Shown: piece after piece, positions 12,022 to 22,224 of the stretch | Position numbering within the stretch: position 1 is the first letter of the stretch | Layout: each line of letters opens with the position of its first letter | DNA from: Ascaphus truei | Taxonomy: Eukaryota; Chordata; Amphibia; Anura; Ascaphidae | Direction: 5' to 3' | NCBI GenBank assembly: GCA_036426205.1 | Contig: CM071569.1 | Coordinates: 3,631,644 to 3,695,643 of the forward strand | DNA length: 64,000 nt | Notes under the pieces: generated by a model | Told to the model about the DNA's origin: nothing | Seen by the model: the letters and a program-made list of their open reading frames with translations, nothing else | Databases searched by the model: none | Made by a program: the position numbers and the translations under genes

Positions 12022-12157
12022 TCCGGTAAGTTGAGTTGCAGAGGCCTCACGCGATCCCCCGGACTTAAATTAAATGCCTTGCAGAAGAGCGTGGGGCCTG
12101 TGCAACCGCCTGCGCCCCCCATGGAAAATCTTGTGCACCCCAGTTTGCGCACCCTTG
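12022..12157. mobile_element. hAT-type MITE family A, truncated copy
   Basis: This matches the right half of 4043-4350 (gttgcagaggcctc, taaattaaatgcc, cagtttgcgcaccc). The left terminus is missing. Confidence 0.75.
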
Positions 12158-12720
12158 GTCTATAGCACAAAGAGGTAAGGAGGCAAATCTTAAAAAAGAC
12201 AGGGCTAGCAGTACAATAGGCCTATGTAATCCTGTGTAGAACTGTACTGTTAGGATGCAAACCCATCTAACTGTGTATGTATTATATAGACAGGAATCTG
12301 ATACAGGGAATGCAGGACTGCAGGAGTGTATTAAGGACAAGGCTGACCAAATTACATGCCAGATTAACCCTGTATATTACACAGGTGCCTGCAAATTCTA
12401 CCTAAGGAAATAGCCAGAATGTCCTCAATACAGTATTGTGTCAGAGTTAAAGATAGGAAGGAACCTATAATAGCTGGTTTTGACCTGCGGCAACCAGAGG
12501 CCAGGCAGTCAGACGCGGATGTTGGTCGGGCCCCCCGGAGACACCGGGCATGGGACAGTTGTCCAGGCTCTCCCCCCCCTGGTTGCGAGACCATGAATCC
12601 ATGCAATATCCTACGTGTGTGTTTTTTTTTTTTAAATAAATTAGTTCTGTGGGATTAGATTATACTTACCACTTTTTTTTTAAATTTGTAATTCAACTCA
12701 ATGCCATTTTTATTGAATTT

Positions 12721-12895
12721 TAATATACTGGGCATCCTTTCATTTCTATGCAAGATTTTAAACACTTTCCCAGCAGTGCAAGATCTTTGCAACACTTTCC
12801 TGTCTGTGATAATTTGTTGTCAATATTCCCAGCAGTTTGAGCTGCAAACTGCAACAATAGATAATGTTACCTTAGTAATATAAGAATACAGTGAA
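12721..12895 (-). repeat. dispersed repeat, inverted copy of 34636-34800
   Basis: Shared blocks include cccagcagtttgagctgcaaactgc and gataatgttaccttagtaata. The family is unknown. It ends next to the large palindrome here, and next to a small MITE at the other copy. Confidence 0.75.
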
Positions 12896-12906
12896 GCTAT
12901 ATATAT

Positions 12907-13136
12907 ATTATTTACACCCCGTTTTCCACACAAACATCTGTGAATTTAGTTGGCATAAAGTCTTTAATTTTCCAGTAAGACTGTAAAACGTACTGAGGAA
13001 GAACTAACCTCTCCACACCACAGTGCTGTTCCTATTTGCTATTAGAGGTCATCAGCAATAGTCCATATGAGTGCTAGTCCACTGATAGTTTTGCTGAACA
13101 TCATTCATCATACAGTACATCTCTCTCTCTCTCTCT

Positions 13137-13189
<53 letters not shown>

Positions 13190-13400
13190 TACTGTATGAA
13201 TGATGTTCAGCAAAACTATCAGTGGACTGGCACTCATATGGACTATTGCTGATGACTTCTACAAACAGCAAATAGGAACAGTACTGTGGTGTGGAGAGTT
13301 TAGTTCTCCCTCAGTACATTGTACAGTCTTACTGGAAAATTAAAAACTTTATGCCAACTAAATTCACAGATGTTTGTGTGGAAAACGGGGTGTAAATAAT
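12907..13400. repeat. 494-bp near-perfect palindrome (fold-back element)
   Basis: The left arm (12907-13137) and right arm (13138-13400) are reverse complements for essentially their full length, with about ten scattered differences. Both strands even encode the same start MSASPLIVLLNII. The axis is CTCTCGAGAG inside a (CT)9 run on the left and a (AG)25 run on the right; this length difference accounts for the unequal arms. The outer ends are ttatttacacccc. I see no loop, no ORF and no clear target duplication. It could be a fold-back MITE or the product of palindromic duplication. Confidence 0.92.
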
Positions 13401-14885
13401 TGGTCATAGAGAATGTAAGAAGAAAACCAGTAGAGAGTATAATCCAGTTGAGTGAAAAGTGGAAGACCTCCAGTAACCAAAGTCATTTTTTTTTTTTTAA
13501 GTTATCTTATTTTCCAGAGTATAAAATAAAATTAATTTGGGGAGTTCATGGAAAACAATTATTTTTACCTGAAATGTTCTACTACTATTATTATTATTAT
13601 AATAATAATAATACAAAAAAAAACAATAAAATAATCTCTATTCTTTGTATCCTTCGACAATAAGCAATAACCATGGTTCTAAAGTACTTTGTGGTACAGG
13701 ACTAAAACTAATTATTTCTCCCAATATTACAAGTTCATGAACACGTTCAATTCTCTCTCTCGTTCCAGTATTGATTGCTCAAATAGTCAGTCGTTGTGTG
13801 CGAGAGGTACGTAAAGGTCGTAGATTTGCTTTCTATTGTTTCGATTTGCTTCTTAATTCCCTCACCTTTCTGTAACATTTCCTTTCCCTTTATACTGTGT
13901 TAACATGTGTGTTTTCTCCCTATTCCTTGGCAAGAACAATATGACCTCCAACACTCATAAATATTTACACACTCTTTTCTAAGTCTTCAAGATAGCTGAA
14001 GTACTTTGAGTCTTTTTTTACAGTTCCTTTTGGCTGAGTTTAAACAATGGAGGCTCGGGGGGATAGTTCAGTTGCTGCGAGTTTGTCATTGTCAAACTGC
14101 GCGGTTTGACAAGGTCATAAGTGGCGGACATTTTTTATTTATTTTTTACAAATAGCCGCATTCTGTTACAGATATAGCATCATAACATCGCGTCTATTAA
14201 AATGGACATTCCGCACGTTTAAACAGCCAATCGGGACGGAATGAACAGCAGCGCAACCCACAGCGGCAAAAAGGGGAAAAAAGCAAATGAAACATTTCAA
14301 TATTGGGAAATAATGGGCTTTTAATCAATATTGCTTGAGAATTGGAGTTTTATTTCTCTTAACAAGTTTTAGTTTTTTTAATTACCATGTTCTACAAATC
14401 TATAACATAGAGTGCTTCATATTTTGACATCACAATAATGCTCCTAAAATAACATTCATATTGAGTCCTACATTCTGTCAAAAAAAATCAACAAGACCAT
14501 CAAACTGAAATAGGTCATTTATGTAATTAGTTATTTACACCCTATTGTCCCAAAATATGACATTACATTTAAAGAAATGACTTCCATCACCAATAACATT
14601 AAAGGATCATTTGTTAACAATATGAACTGAAATAGCAACATTTGCTTTGCTTACGTTTAAGCCGAGCAGATGTCCAAAGATGTGTTTTGTAGCTTCTTCA
14701 TAGCTAATATGCTTCCTGCAATATATAATAACTAAATATACATGTATTGTATGCTCAATATTTGGACAAATAATGTAAGCTGTTTCCCCCCCAGTGGAAG
14801 ATCACACAGCCTATGCTACCTAGTGTGTGGTGCACTACCTGTAGGGTCAGGAGAGCTGAGCTAATATGGTGTATTGTGGAGATCA
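13401..14885. other. unassigned AT-rich stretch
   Basis: Apart from the ATT repeat I see no gene or known repeat. The word ttatttacaccctatt at about 14529 resembles the palindrome terminus ttatttacacccc and may be a relic. Confidence 0.4.
13582..13612. repeat. (ATT)n/(AAT)n self-complementary microsatellite
   Basis: ATT triplets run directly into AAT triplets, giving a small perfect hairpin. Confidence 0.85.
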
Positions 14886-15239
14886 CACTACCGACACGTT
14901 TAATTTGAGCACGGCTAGCACCGCAAGCCGGGGGATCGGCTAGCCGCACTCCCTCAGCGTGCCGCGCATCACCGATGCGCAGTCACGCGTCATCGGGTGC
15001 CTGCGCCCCCTGCACGCGCGTCCAGGGCTCCCCGAGGGAGCCCTGGTGTCCCGCGATGTGGGGGATGGCGGCAGTGGGTTCCGGGGGACCCGGCGGACCC
15101 GGCAGCGGGAGGGAGAGCGCCCCGATCGGAGGGCGCTCTTCCGCTGCTTCGGCGCGCGCCCGGCACCCTCCGGCATGCGCCAGGTTACTGCTGCGGCCGA
15201 GAACGGGCAAATGCTCGAATAAACTCGGCCGCAGCAGTC
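14886..15239. mobile_element. GC-rich MITE with TTTATTCGAGC subterminal motif
   Basis: The left end CACTACCGACACGTTTAATT and the reversed right end (GACTGCTGCGGCCGAGTTTA) are imperfect inverted repeats followed by TTyGAGCA. Internal hairpins include ccagggctcc/ggagccctgg and a 13-bp ctgctgcggccga pair (15188-15200 with 15225-15237). It is related by its TTTATTCGAGCAwwTrCCCG motif to 25222-25619. It is non-coding despite several open GC-rich frames. Confidence 0.65.
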
Positions 15240-15850
15240 AGGTCTGGCTTAGGTTCTTCCTCTGGTTCTTCTCATGGTACTTAGCGCCTCCAGCAGCAGT
15301 GGGCTCCAGGATGTTCGGAGGTCAGCCCCCACTATTTCTACTCTACTCTTTCTCCCTCAGACCAAGGACTGATAATCAGACTGAGGTATATTAGAACAAA
15401 ATCTTTATTCAGGCTGGCACTCACTGCAGTTCTTCATCACAGCGGTTCCTGGTCTCAGAGGTCTCAGACCTTTTGATGGTGAAGGCCATGATCTTACAGA
15501 CCTCTGTGGCTGAATCTGATATTCCCCCAGCTCAGAGCCTGGGGGTGAGCATGCTCATCCTGCCATAGGAGAGACTCAAAGCTCTCTGCTTTCTCTCTCA
15601 TCAAGAGCTCAAGCAGGACTAACTTGATCACGCCCTCCTAGAAGACTCAAGAAGGGACAGGCTCATGGTCTATACCTATCACTGAGGCTTACACAGGCCA
15701 CGAGTCACCACCTTACTTCTATCACTCATAAGAGGGGCTAAAGGGGGGTCAAGAGCCCATCGATTTAACCTGTTTCTGCCTGCAGCTAACAGGACTTACA
15801 TAACAGGCATAACAGGGGGAAAGGATGGTATAATGGGACATACCCTGTCA
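15240..15850 (-). mobile_element. LTR-like sequence (minus strand)
   Basis: On the minus strand it begins TGACAGGGTATGTCCC (at 15850) and carries an AATAAAG polyadenylation signal at about 15409-15403. Beyond that lies TGGAGGCGCT (15292-15283), a word also found near the 3' ends of the long LTRs at 59219 and 63786. The 3' border is lost against the MITE at 14886-15239. The unidentified ORF cluster at 16420-18720 lies on its 5' side on the same strand. Confidence 0.55.
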
Positions 15851-16063
15851 CCCTCTCCCCTGGGTGAAATTTCCAACGCCTTGCTTGGGGTCCAAATTTG
15901 GTACATCATCTGTCAGTCTGAAACCTGAAAGATAACAATACAGATTAAATATACCATGCAGATGATAATTAGAAAGATCCACATCACCCATTGACAACAG
16001 CGATGAAATACATATTTATACTTACCTTAACAGAGTGTAGAACTATTTATAATACCTACTGGT

Positions 16064-16419
16064 CAGATGCAGCAGCCATTATTCGAACGAATCACTGCGC
16101 CGTTTTCGTGAGCGCTGCAGTACTCCATGCACATTAACGCCGCCAATCTCCCCAGACACACGTGTTTACTGCAGTTGCTTTGTTTGAATTTCATGGATTA
16201 TGTGCAATTAAATGCAATTAAATGAATGAATTGTAATGTGTACAGTGCTGTGCTACTGTGCTACTGTGTCAATTTCAGGTGTTTAAAAGCCAGAACACTA
16301 AAATGCCATTTTCTGCACTCGCATCTAAAGGCGGTACGGTTGGAAGAAATTGCGCGCCACACATGGGTATTCCGAGGTATACATCGCGTGAAGTGTTTCA
16401 ATAATGGCTGCTGCATCTG
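16064..16419. mobile_element. MITE, family B (CAGMTGCAGCRGCC ends)
   Basis: The ends CAGATGCAGCAGCCATTATT are inverted at 16400-16419 with one or two changes. The copy at 44690-45386 has the same interior (tttgaatttcatggatt, tgaatgaattgtaatgtgtac, aaaatgccattttctg) and perfect 25-bp ends. It is non-coding and sits at the 3' edge of a minus-strand ORF, which it truncates. Confidence 0.85.
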
Positions 16420-18720
16420 TAGGATCCGGCATCTTAACAGGCCGTCCCTCAAAATCCTCCACCCAAACAAAGTATACCTTAGGGGCACCTGCTTATTGGC
16501 GAACTTCCACTCTGTCCATATATATACACGTGCCTATGAGCCATTCCCTCATAATTGAGCAAATATTGGATTCAGTTACGAATTTCACATAACTGGTCCT
16601 GACTTGAAGATAATCAGTGACCGCTAGATTGAGACACTCATGCCGATTATCCTCTATCTCCTGCATTATAGGCTCTGGGACATAAGGGAAATTATAATTG
16701 TGGACCTTACGACGAGTTCCCTGGCCAGGTAGTACCCAGAATCCTGGATCATTAGGATTCACCTTTCGGTACAGTATAGAGGGGTCCTTAGGTATGCATA
16801 CACCCAAATTAATTTCTCCTTCTCTCTTACGGAGAGCCTTCGTTGACTCTTCTGGAGAAAAGGCACCTTCTTCCCACCAATGGTCAACTACTAGGCCACT
16901 AACTAGCACAAACCTGGTGTACTTCATATCAAGGGCATAACCCTGAAACATGGGGTCCCACTATTTACGGATCTCCTGAGACAATGACCCAGATCCTATA
17001 CTAGCAGGTCTGGCACATACAGGTACAATGGCACCGGAGGAAGTAGAGGGTGAGGATGACACAGATATATTGGATACTTGGGACCCGAGGATCTTCTGAA
17101 AGATTGGTACGATCCTCTACTCCCAAGTCTCTTAATACAACTAGACACCGGGATTGCTCCCTCAGACTCCTCAGAGCTCCCACCCCCACCGGACCAATTC
17201 CCCACATTTGTATCAGGGAACTTAGCTAGTACAAACGATGTAACAGAGGGGTCTATATACTTTAACCTCTGAGAACTACTGGTCGAGGATGGATCTGTGA
17301 CAGGGGCAGAATAGGCCTGGACAAAGTCCACAATGTCCTGCACAGGAGTAGCATGAGATGGGACATTAACTGCTAGGGCCTGTGGCTGGGCCATCATCTG
17401 TCCAGAAGTCCATCATCTGTCCATAAGTCATAAGTCATAAGTCCATCATCTGTCCAGAAGACAGGGGCTTTCCTTTGCCCCTGGGCACTGACAACAGCAG
17501 GGATTCAGAGGCACGATGACCCCTTCCCATACCTGAAGCCACATAGCAGGAAGCGCTTGGGGAACTCTGACACGCACTCACCGCTGATGACTTAAGCGGT
17601 GGTGCAGCAGGCTCCACTGATTCCTTGGACGCCATCTTGTCTACATCATCGACCATGGACATTCTCGTGAGACCACCAGGCACAAGTCCGGCGGCGGCAA
17701 TGATGTCACCTCCGGTGAAACCGGAAGTTTGTCACCCCGCGGCGCACCAGACAAGGCCACACCCGGCGCCTCATTCAGGTAGGTCGCAACTGTATCTGCA
17801 ACAAAGTAGGAACGAGGCGGCTCAGCCACAACAAGGTAGGGGACGTCTCCCTCGGTTCCTCCGCAGGCAGCATACGATCAGCACTGGCGTCATCTGGAGT
17901 CGCGGAGCTTCTAGGAAGTTCCGGAACCTCCGCAGCCTCTGGGATGAATGCGATTGGGCTGGAACTTCTCTCTGCATTGCAGGTAGGTTGTGGGCTCTAC
18001 TCCACAGGTCCCGCCCGGTAGAGATCCTCTTCCTCGTCTAGGGGGGACACCTCCGCCAGGACGCGATGCCGGGGCGAGTCATTCACCTGGGCGACTATGC
18101 GTATGGAGCGTTATTGCTCCACGGTCACCTGGGGACTCACACTCGACACCTCTCGGGCAGTCAACTCACCCTCTGCGGCATCGACAGGTACTGATCCCAG
18201 GCCTGGGACCGTTGGTACCATCTTCTTAGCCTGACTGGGTTGTAGGGCCCACAGCAGGGTCCGCCACAGTAGATAGAGTCGTAGGTGGCACCGGACCACT
18301 TGGGCATCCGGCCACATTGATAATAGTGCACGGGCCCACAGCTTCCGTGGCAGCAGGGAAGACGAACGAGATCCCACCAGTCGGGGTGATGGCTCTTGAA
18401 GAGGCATACATACATCTGAGGGCACTGGGCTTGCCGGCCGCAGATAGTAGGTGCCACAGTGCTGGCACCTCGCATCTAGGCGACAGGCAAGCGACAGTGT
18501 GGGCAAAGGCATCGCAGATGGACTTGGCTCCATTCCTCCCCATCAGGTAGCCACCTGGGAGAGAATAATTGAATACTTCTAACTCGGGCAACTCGTTAGC
18601 AGCAGACAGCTTGGGGTAGATTGGTAAAGTTACTGAAGGGTATTCCTTTCTCTTGCTAGGCTCAGTGGTGAATGAGCTCAGAACACAACTTCTGGTTGGC
18701 TGAGGACACATAGCTCCTCC
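16420..18720 (-). pseudogene. unidentified minus-strand ORF cluster, probably retroelement
   Basis: Five overlapping or adjacent minus-strand frames look like one broken coding region. Reading 5' to 3': 18711-18226 (161 aa; ends proline/threonine-rich), a Cys/His-containing stretch with CQHC (about 18455), a Pro/Ser-rich linker (17683-17435, 17397-16996) and 16951-16493, the best preserved part, with KYTRFVLVSGLVVDHWWEEG, LYRKVNPNDPGFWVLPGQG and VTDYLQVRTSYVKFVTESN. After one stop the same frame continues with PKVYFVWVEDFEGRP until the MITE cuts it. I do not recognise the family. Position next to an LTR on the same strand suggests a gag- or accessory-type retroelement protein, but a host gene remnant is not excluded. 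Confidence 0.4.
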
Positions 18721-19293
18721 CCTGCGTGAAACTCAGAGGTGGGGCTGGTAACTTTAGGCTGACCTGACTCAGCGTGAGCCAGTCACTTTGTGGGGTGGTG
18801 CCAGCGTTTGGCGTCGAAAGGATGGAAGAGATGGTGCGGCTTGTAATGATGCACTTGTATTGACACCATCTTGCTGGCGTCTAGTTGACGAGATCAAATC
18901 AGCGACTAATTTGAAGTGCTTTGCCTTTTTTTGAGTTGATGGCGCTACTAGAATTCCATCGTGTTTGCAAAAATGTTTGCGTTTGTTCGTTTTTTGGTCA
19001 TACCACTCAAATTTGCAGAGCTGGAATGAAACTTTAAAAAAAGCCCTTTTCCGCACGGTGTGGACATGCGAGAAGTGCATTGGTTGCCACCGCTGTTATT
19101 AGTTGGTTGAAGTGCTTTCCCTGCCCCCCTTTTGTTCATGCGAGAAGAGCTGTCAGAATTTGGGACCTGCATAACCGGGGGAAAGGGCTCTCTCCGCATA
19201 GATTTGCACTTCTTACAGCTACGATGATATCCTCTCAGTCTTTCACTTCCTTCTTTTTGGAGGGTGTGAAAGGGAGTAATTAGGGACGATTTA

Positions 19294-19630
19294 GGCCGAG
19301 TCCCCAGTGTATGATGTGGCGCGCGCTACAGCGTGCACGCCACACACCACAGCACAGCCCTTTATGGGGCAGGCCACAGTGGCCGTGTGTGTGTGGGTGC
19401 GCAAGGCGCGGTGACGCGTACGCTGGCAGAGAAGACAAGAATGTTGTCTTCCCCTGCCGCAATGCGATCACGTGTCGGCGCGCAGTCAATGGAAGGGTAG
19501 ATATGCCCCATCATGGCCACGCTCCCTCATCATGCTCCCCCCGCACATCCCATCGCTCCCCTACAGACCGCATAACGCGGCTTTTATCTGTGCACGTGCG
19601 CGTTCGGCAGATAAGACTGCGGCCGTAGCC
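19294..19630. mobile_element. Harbinger-like MITE (TTA target duplication)
   Basis: The left end GGCCGAGTCCCCAGT and reversed right end GGCTACGGCCGCAGT form an imperfect inverted repeat. Both sides are flanked by TTA (19291-19293, 19631-19633). PIF/Harbinger elements make 3-bp TWA duplications. The interior is GC-rich and non-coding. Confidence 0.65.
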
Positions 19631-19939
19631 TTACATGACACACGCTGTATTAAGATTTAACAAATACCGCACCTGCAGGTCACATTTTCTCACTTTAATC
19701 TGTGTCAACAAATCATCCAAGTTTAAGGTGGCAAAGCTTTCGCACGCCTAACAATCTGCAGCAGGCGTGGGACACATTGGTGGAATGCGTCGGAGCACTT
19801 TTTTCTGTGTTGATAGATCGACCCCCACACTGTACGTCTATGAGATAAAATGTCAATTAGTTTTCTTACATTAAATAACCTAAAAAAGCTCCAGATCAAG
19901 ATGAATTGAATGTGAAACTTTCACATCCTTTGGAATATG

Positions 19940-20022
19940 TGATATTTGTATTTGCTGTACGGAGGAAGGTTTCTGTCCCCCTTTTTTTTTTTTTTTTTTT
20001 TTACCCACCATAACTTATTTAA
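19940..20022 (+). repeat. direct repeat, left copy
   Basis: The block ttgtatttgctgtac ... ttttacccaccataactt recurs at 20346-20420 and, inverted, at 51250-51340. It includes a 21-nt T run (19982-20002). The two nearby direct copies bracket the segment holding the hammerhead-like motif. Confidence 0.7.
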
Positions 20023-20076
20023 GGTCTGGATGAAACCTATTCCAACCTCACATTGCAAAACCAGTATAACCATCCA

Positions 20077-20116
20077 CACAGTGGTGAGACCTAAATGGTC
20101 GAAACGACTGTCTGTG
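20077..20116 (+). ncRNA. hammerhead-ribozyme-like motif
   Basis: All three helices can be drawn around a hammerhead core. Helix I pairs CACA (20077-20080) with TGTG (20113-20116) and continues outward past an internal loop (CCAGTA 20061-20066 with TACTGG 20125-20130). Helix II is GACC-TAAAT-GGTC. GAAA (20101-20104) follows, then a minimal helix III (A-U, C-G, loop GACT) and the cleavage triplet GTC. The first core strand is GTGGTGA where CTGANGA is expected: two changes at conserved positions, so this copy is probably inactive. Short helix III type I folds are known in Penelope-like elements and newt satellite 2. Confidence 0.6.
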
Positions 20117-20345
20117 AGTAGGGTTACTGGCTCTGCACTTCTCTAACCCAGGCTGTGCTGAGAAAGCTGTGTAATACGGCAGGCATAAGCTTATAGGGGT
20201 CCACGTTAAAACGGATTTGAAGCACAAGGTGCTCATTTCTATTTCATTTCCCAGAATCCCTAGCTGCAGTGGGAGCTTTGTATGCTAAGAGATAATGGTG
20301 AGGGGCAGGGTTGCAGAGCTGTCTGAGACATGTGAATGTGCTCAC

Positions 20346-20420
20346 AAGCAATATTTTTATTTGCTGTACACTGTGCCGTGCAGGGTTTTTGTCACTTTTT
20401 TACTCGCCATAACTTTTTTC
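20346..20420 (+). repeat. direct repeat, right copy
   Basis: Matches 19940-20022: tttttatttgctgtac, gggtttttgtca, cgccataactt. Confidence 0.7.
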
Positions 20421-21214
20421 TTGTGTAGGAATATGTGCAAATACATACATTAAAATTTAGTTATTTTCTGGTATCACTGCATGAAGCATTCAACCTTTTT
20501 TCCCCAATGGCTCTCCTCCTATTTATACAGTTCACATATAGTATACTGTACTTCCTACAAGACTTACTAAGTAACATTGTACATCTTAGAATATGAACAC
20601 AGCACAGTACACAGTACATTATATTATATTATATTTAAATGTTATTTATCCACTGCTTAAATTCATACAAAGAAAAACTGTTCCTTTTCATTGCTTTTTT
20701 GAGAACTATAATTTAGCTTCCTTCTTTATCATTATATCTGACATGGCATAATAGTGTGAGAGATAATTTAACTGAATTGGAGATGTAATTTATAACATAG
20801 TAATGAGGAAGCTGATAGAAACTGATGCATTGTTTCCCAATCTAAGTTTTAGAGATGAAACTCGGTGGAAGAACAGCGTATTTGGGCCTTGGAAAAATGT
20901 ATCCAAAAAGGCTAATATCAGATGGGTAAAATAAGGTAACTCTGCTAATCAACCAATAGAAGACCACCTCCAGGTCACACATAGAAAGCCAGTCATGTTC
21001 TTCATCCCACTACAAGCAGTGTTTATTGTATGTTGTTAGTTAACAATAGTACAACTTTAGTGGCCCTCAGATTCTGTGAACACGAATGGTGGCAAACTCC
21101 CTACTAATAATTAGCTCTTTGCAGTACATGCCCAAAGTGTGTCTTGATGAATAGATTTTTTTTTAGTTCATTCAATTCACATGAAATATAAGAAATAGCA
21201 ATGAGTATAATAAG

Positions 21215-21500
21215 TAGCAAAACAACCCAATCAAAATAGCATACGTCTGCAAATAAATCAACACTTCCTTTGTTTTGGTACGGAGAGGGAGTCCTGTTTA
21301 TTTCCCACTAATTGTGCACCCCTGAGCAGGGAGTCTGCTGCCTCCCTTTTCACCTCCAGACCCAATCAAGAGTTGATTGGGAACGAGCCCTGCACTCTAG
21401 CAGTCCCGGAATCTATCGTGTGCTCTCCTGGGCCTGGACCAGTGAGCGAGCGTAATACTTTCATTCTGTTCTCCTATATGTCATATGTATCGCTAAGGCA
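21215..21500 (-). mobile_element. Gypsy element 3' LTR
   Basis: This matches 24765-25040 in the same orientation (gcatacgtctgcaaataaat, ggtacggagagggagtcctg, caatcaagagttgattggga, ccctgcactctagcag). It lies downstream of the RT remnant on the minus strand, so it is the 3' LTR of the element at 21215-25065. Exact borders are not clear. Confidence 0.7.
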
Positions 21501-21716
21501 TTGGTTTGCAAAACAAAGGATTTTCCCAAGTATGGGCTCTGAACAGAGCCGTCTCTTCTCCCTGAAAGGCTTCCTCATATGGTGCTGTCCAATAAACCTT
21601 ATCCGGTGCTACCTTTATTGTTAGGTCAGTAAGTGGGGCAAGGACAGGGAACAATATTCTGCCAATCCCCAAAAAATCTGTTTCTTTGTGGTTGGCATGG
21701 GACAGTTCACCAATGC

Positions 21717-22224
21717 TTATATATACAGTTCCGGTTTTAATTTACCCTTTCCCAGTGTATAGCCTAGATAGTCTACACACTGGGAAATGGGAAAATAAAA
21801 CCGAAACTGTTTTGCCGGGCTTCCAGTTATATCTGACTCTCTAAGGGACCTTAACACTGCTCCTATTTTGAATAAATCTGATTCCCAATCTGCAGAATAG
21901 ATTACTAGAATAGATCGAGGTAGGCTGCTGCACACTTGTTATGAGGTAATAACACCTACTCCATCAGTCTCTGGACGGTACTGTAGCTGTGGCAGCGTGT
22001 AACCCAAAAGTCATGGTTCGAAAGTGAAACAAACCAAAGGGATTGGCAAAAGCAGTATTTTCCTGTGACTTTTCCGTTAACGGGATCTGCCAATACCCCT
22101 TTGTTAAATCCAATCTTGTGATATACTTGGCCTTCCCTAACCTCTCCAACAATTCAACACCCCTTGGCATGGGGTACGTGTCGAATTTCGAAATTGCATT
22201 TACTTTTCTAAAATAAAAAAGCAA
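21717..22224 (-). pseudogene. Gypsy pol: reverse transcriptase remnant
   Basis: Frame 22224-21964 reads YFRKVNAISKFDTYPMP, then LGKAKYITRLDLTKGYWQIP, which contains the motif A catalytic Asp, then FANPFGLFHFRTMTFGLHAA. Frame 21935-21717 continues with LVIYSADWESDLFKIGAVLR and CVDYLGYTLGKGKLKPE, the thumb region. The YxDD box is damaged at the junction. Protease, RNase H and integrase are not found; the next recognisable sequence is the 3' LTR. The family is Ty3/Gypsy, cytoplasmic replication with tRNA priming. Confidence 0.88.

Noticed and set aside
13052..13252. Two nearly identical ORFs on opposite strands
   Set aside because: A direct consequence of the palindrome and its CT/AG repeat.
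14940..15394. Several overlapping GC-rich frames suggesting a gene
   Set aside because: They fall in a MITE with inverted ends and the adjoining LTR; no domain in any frame.
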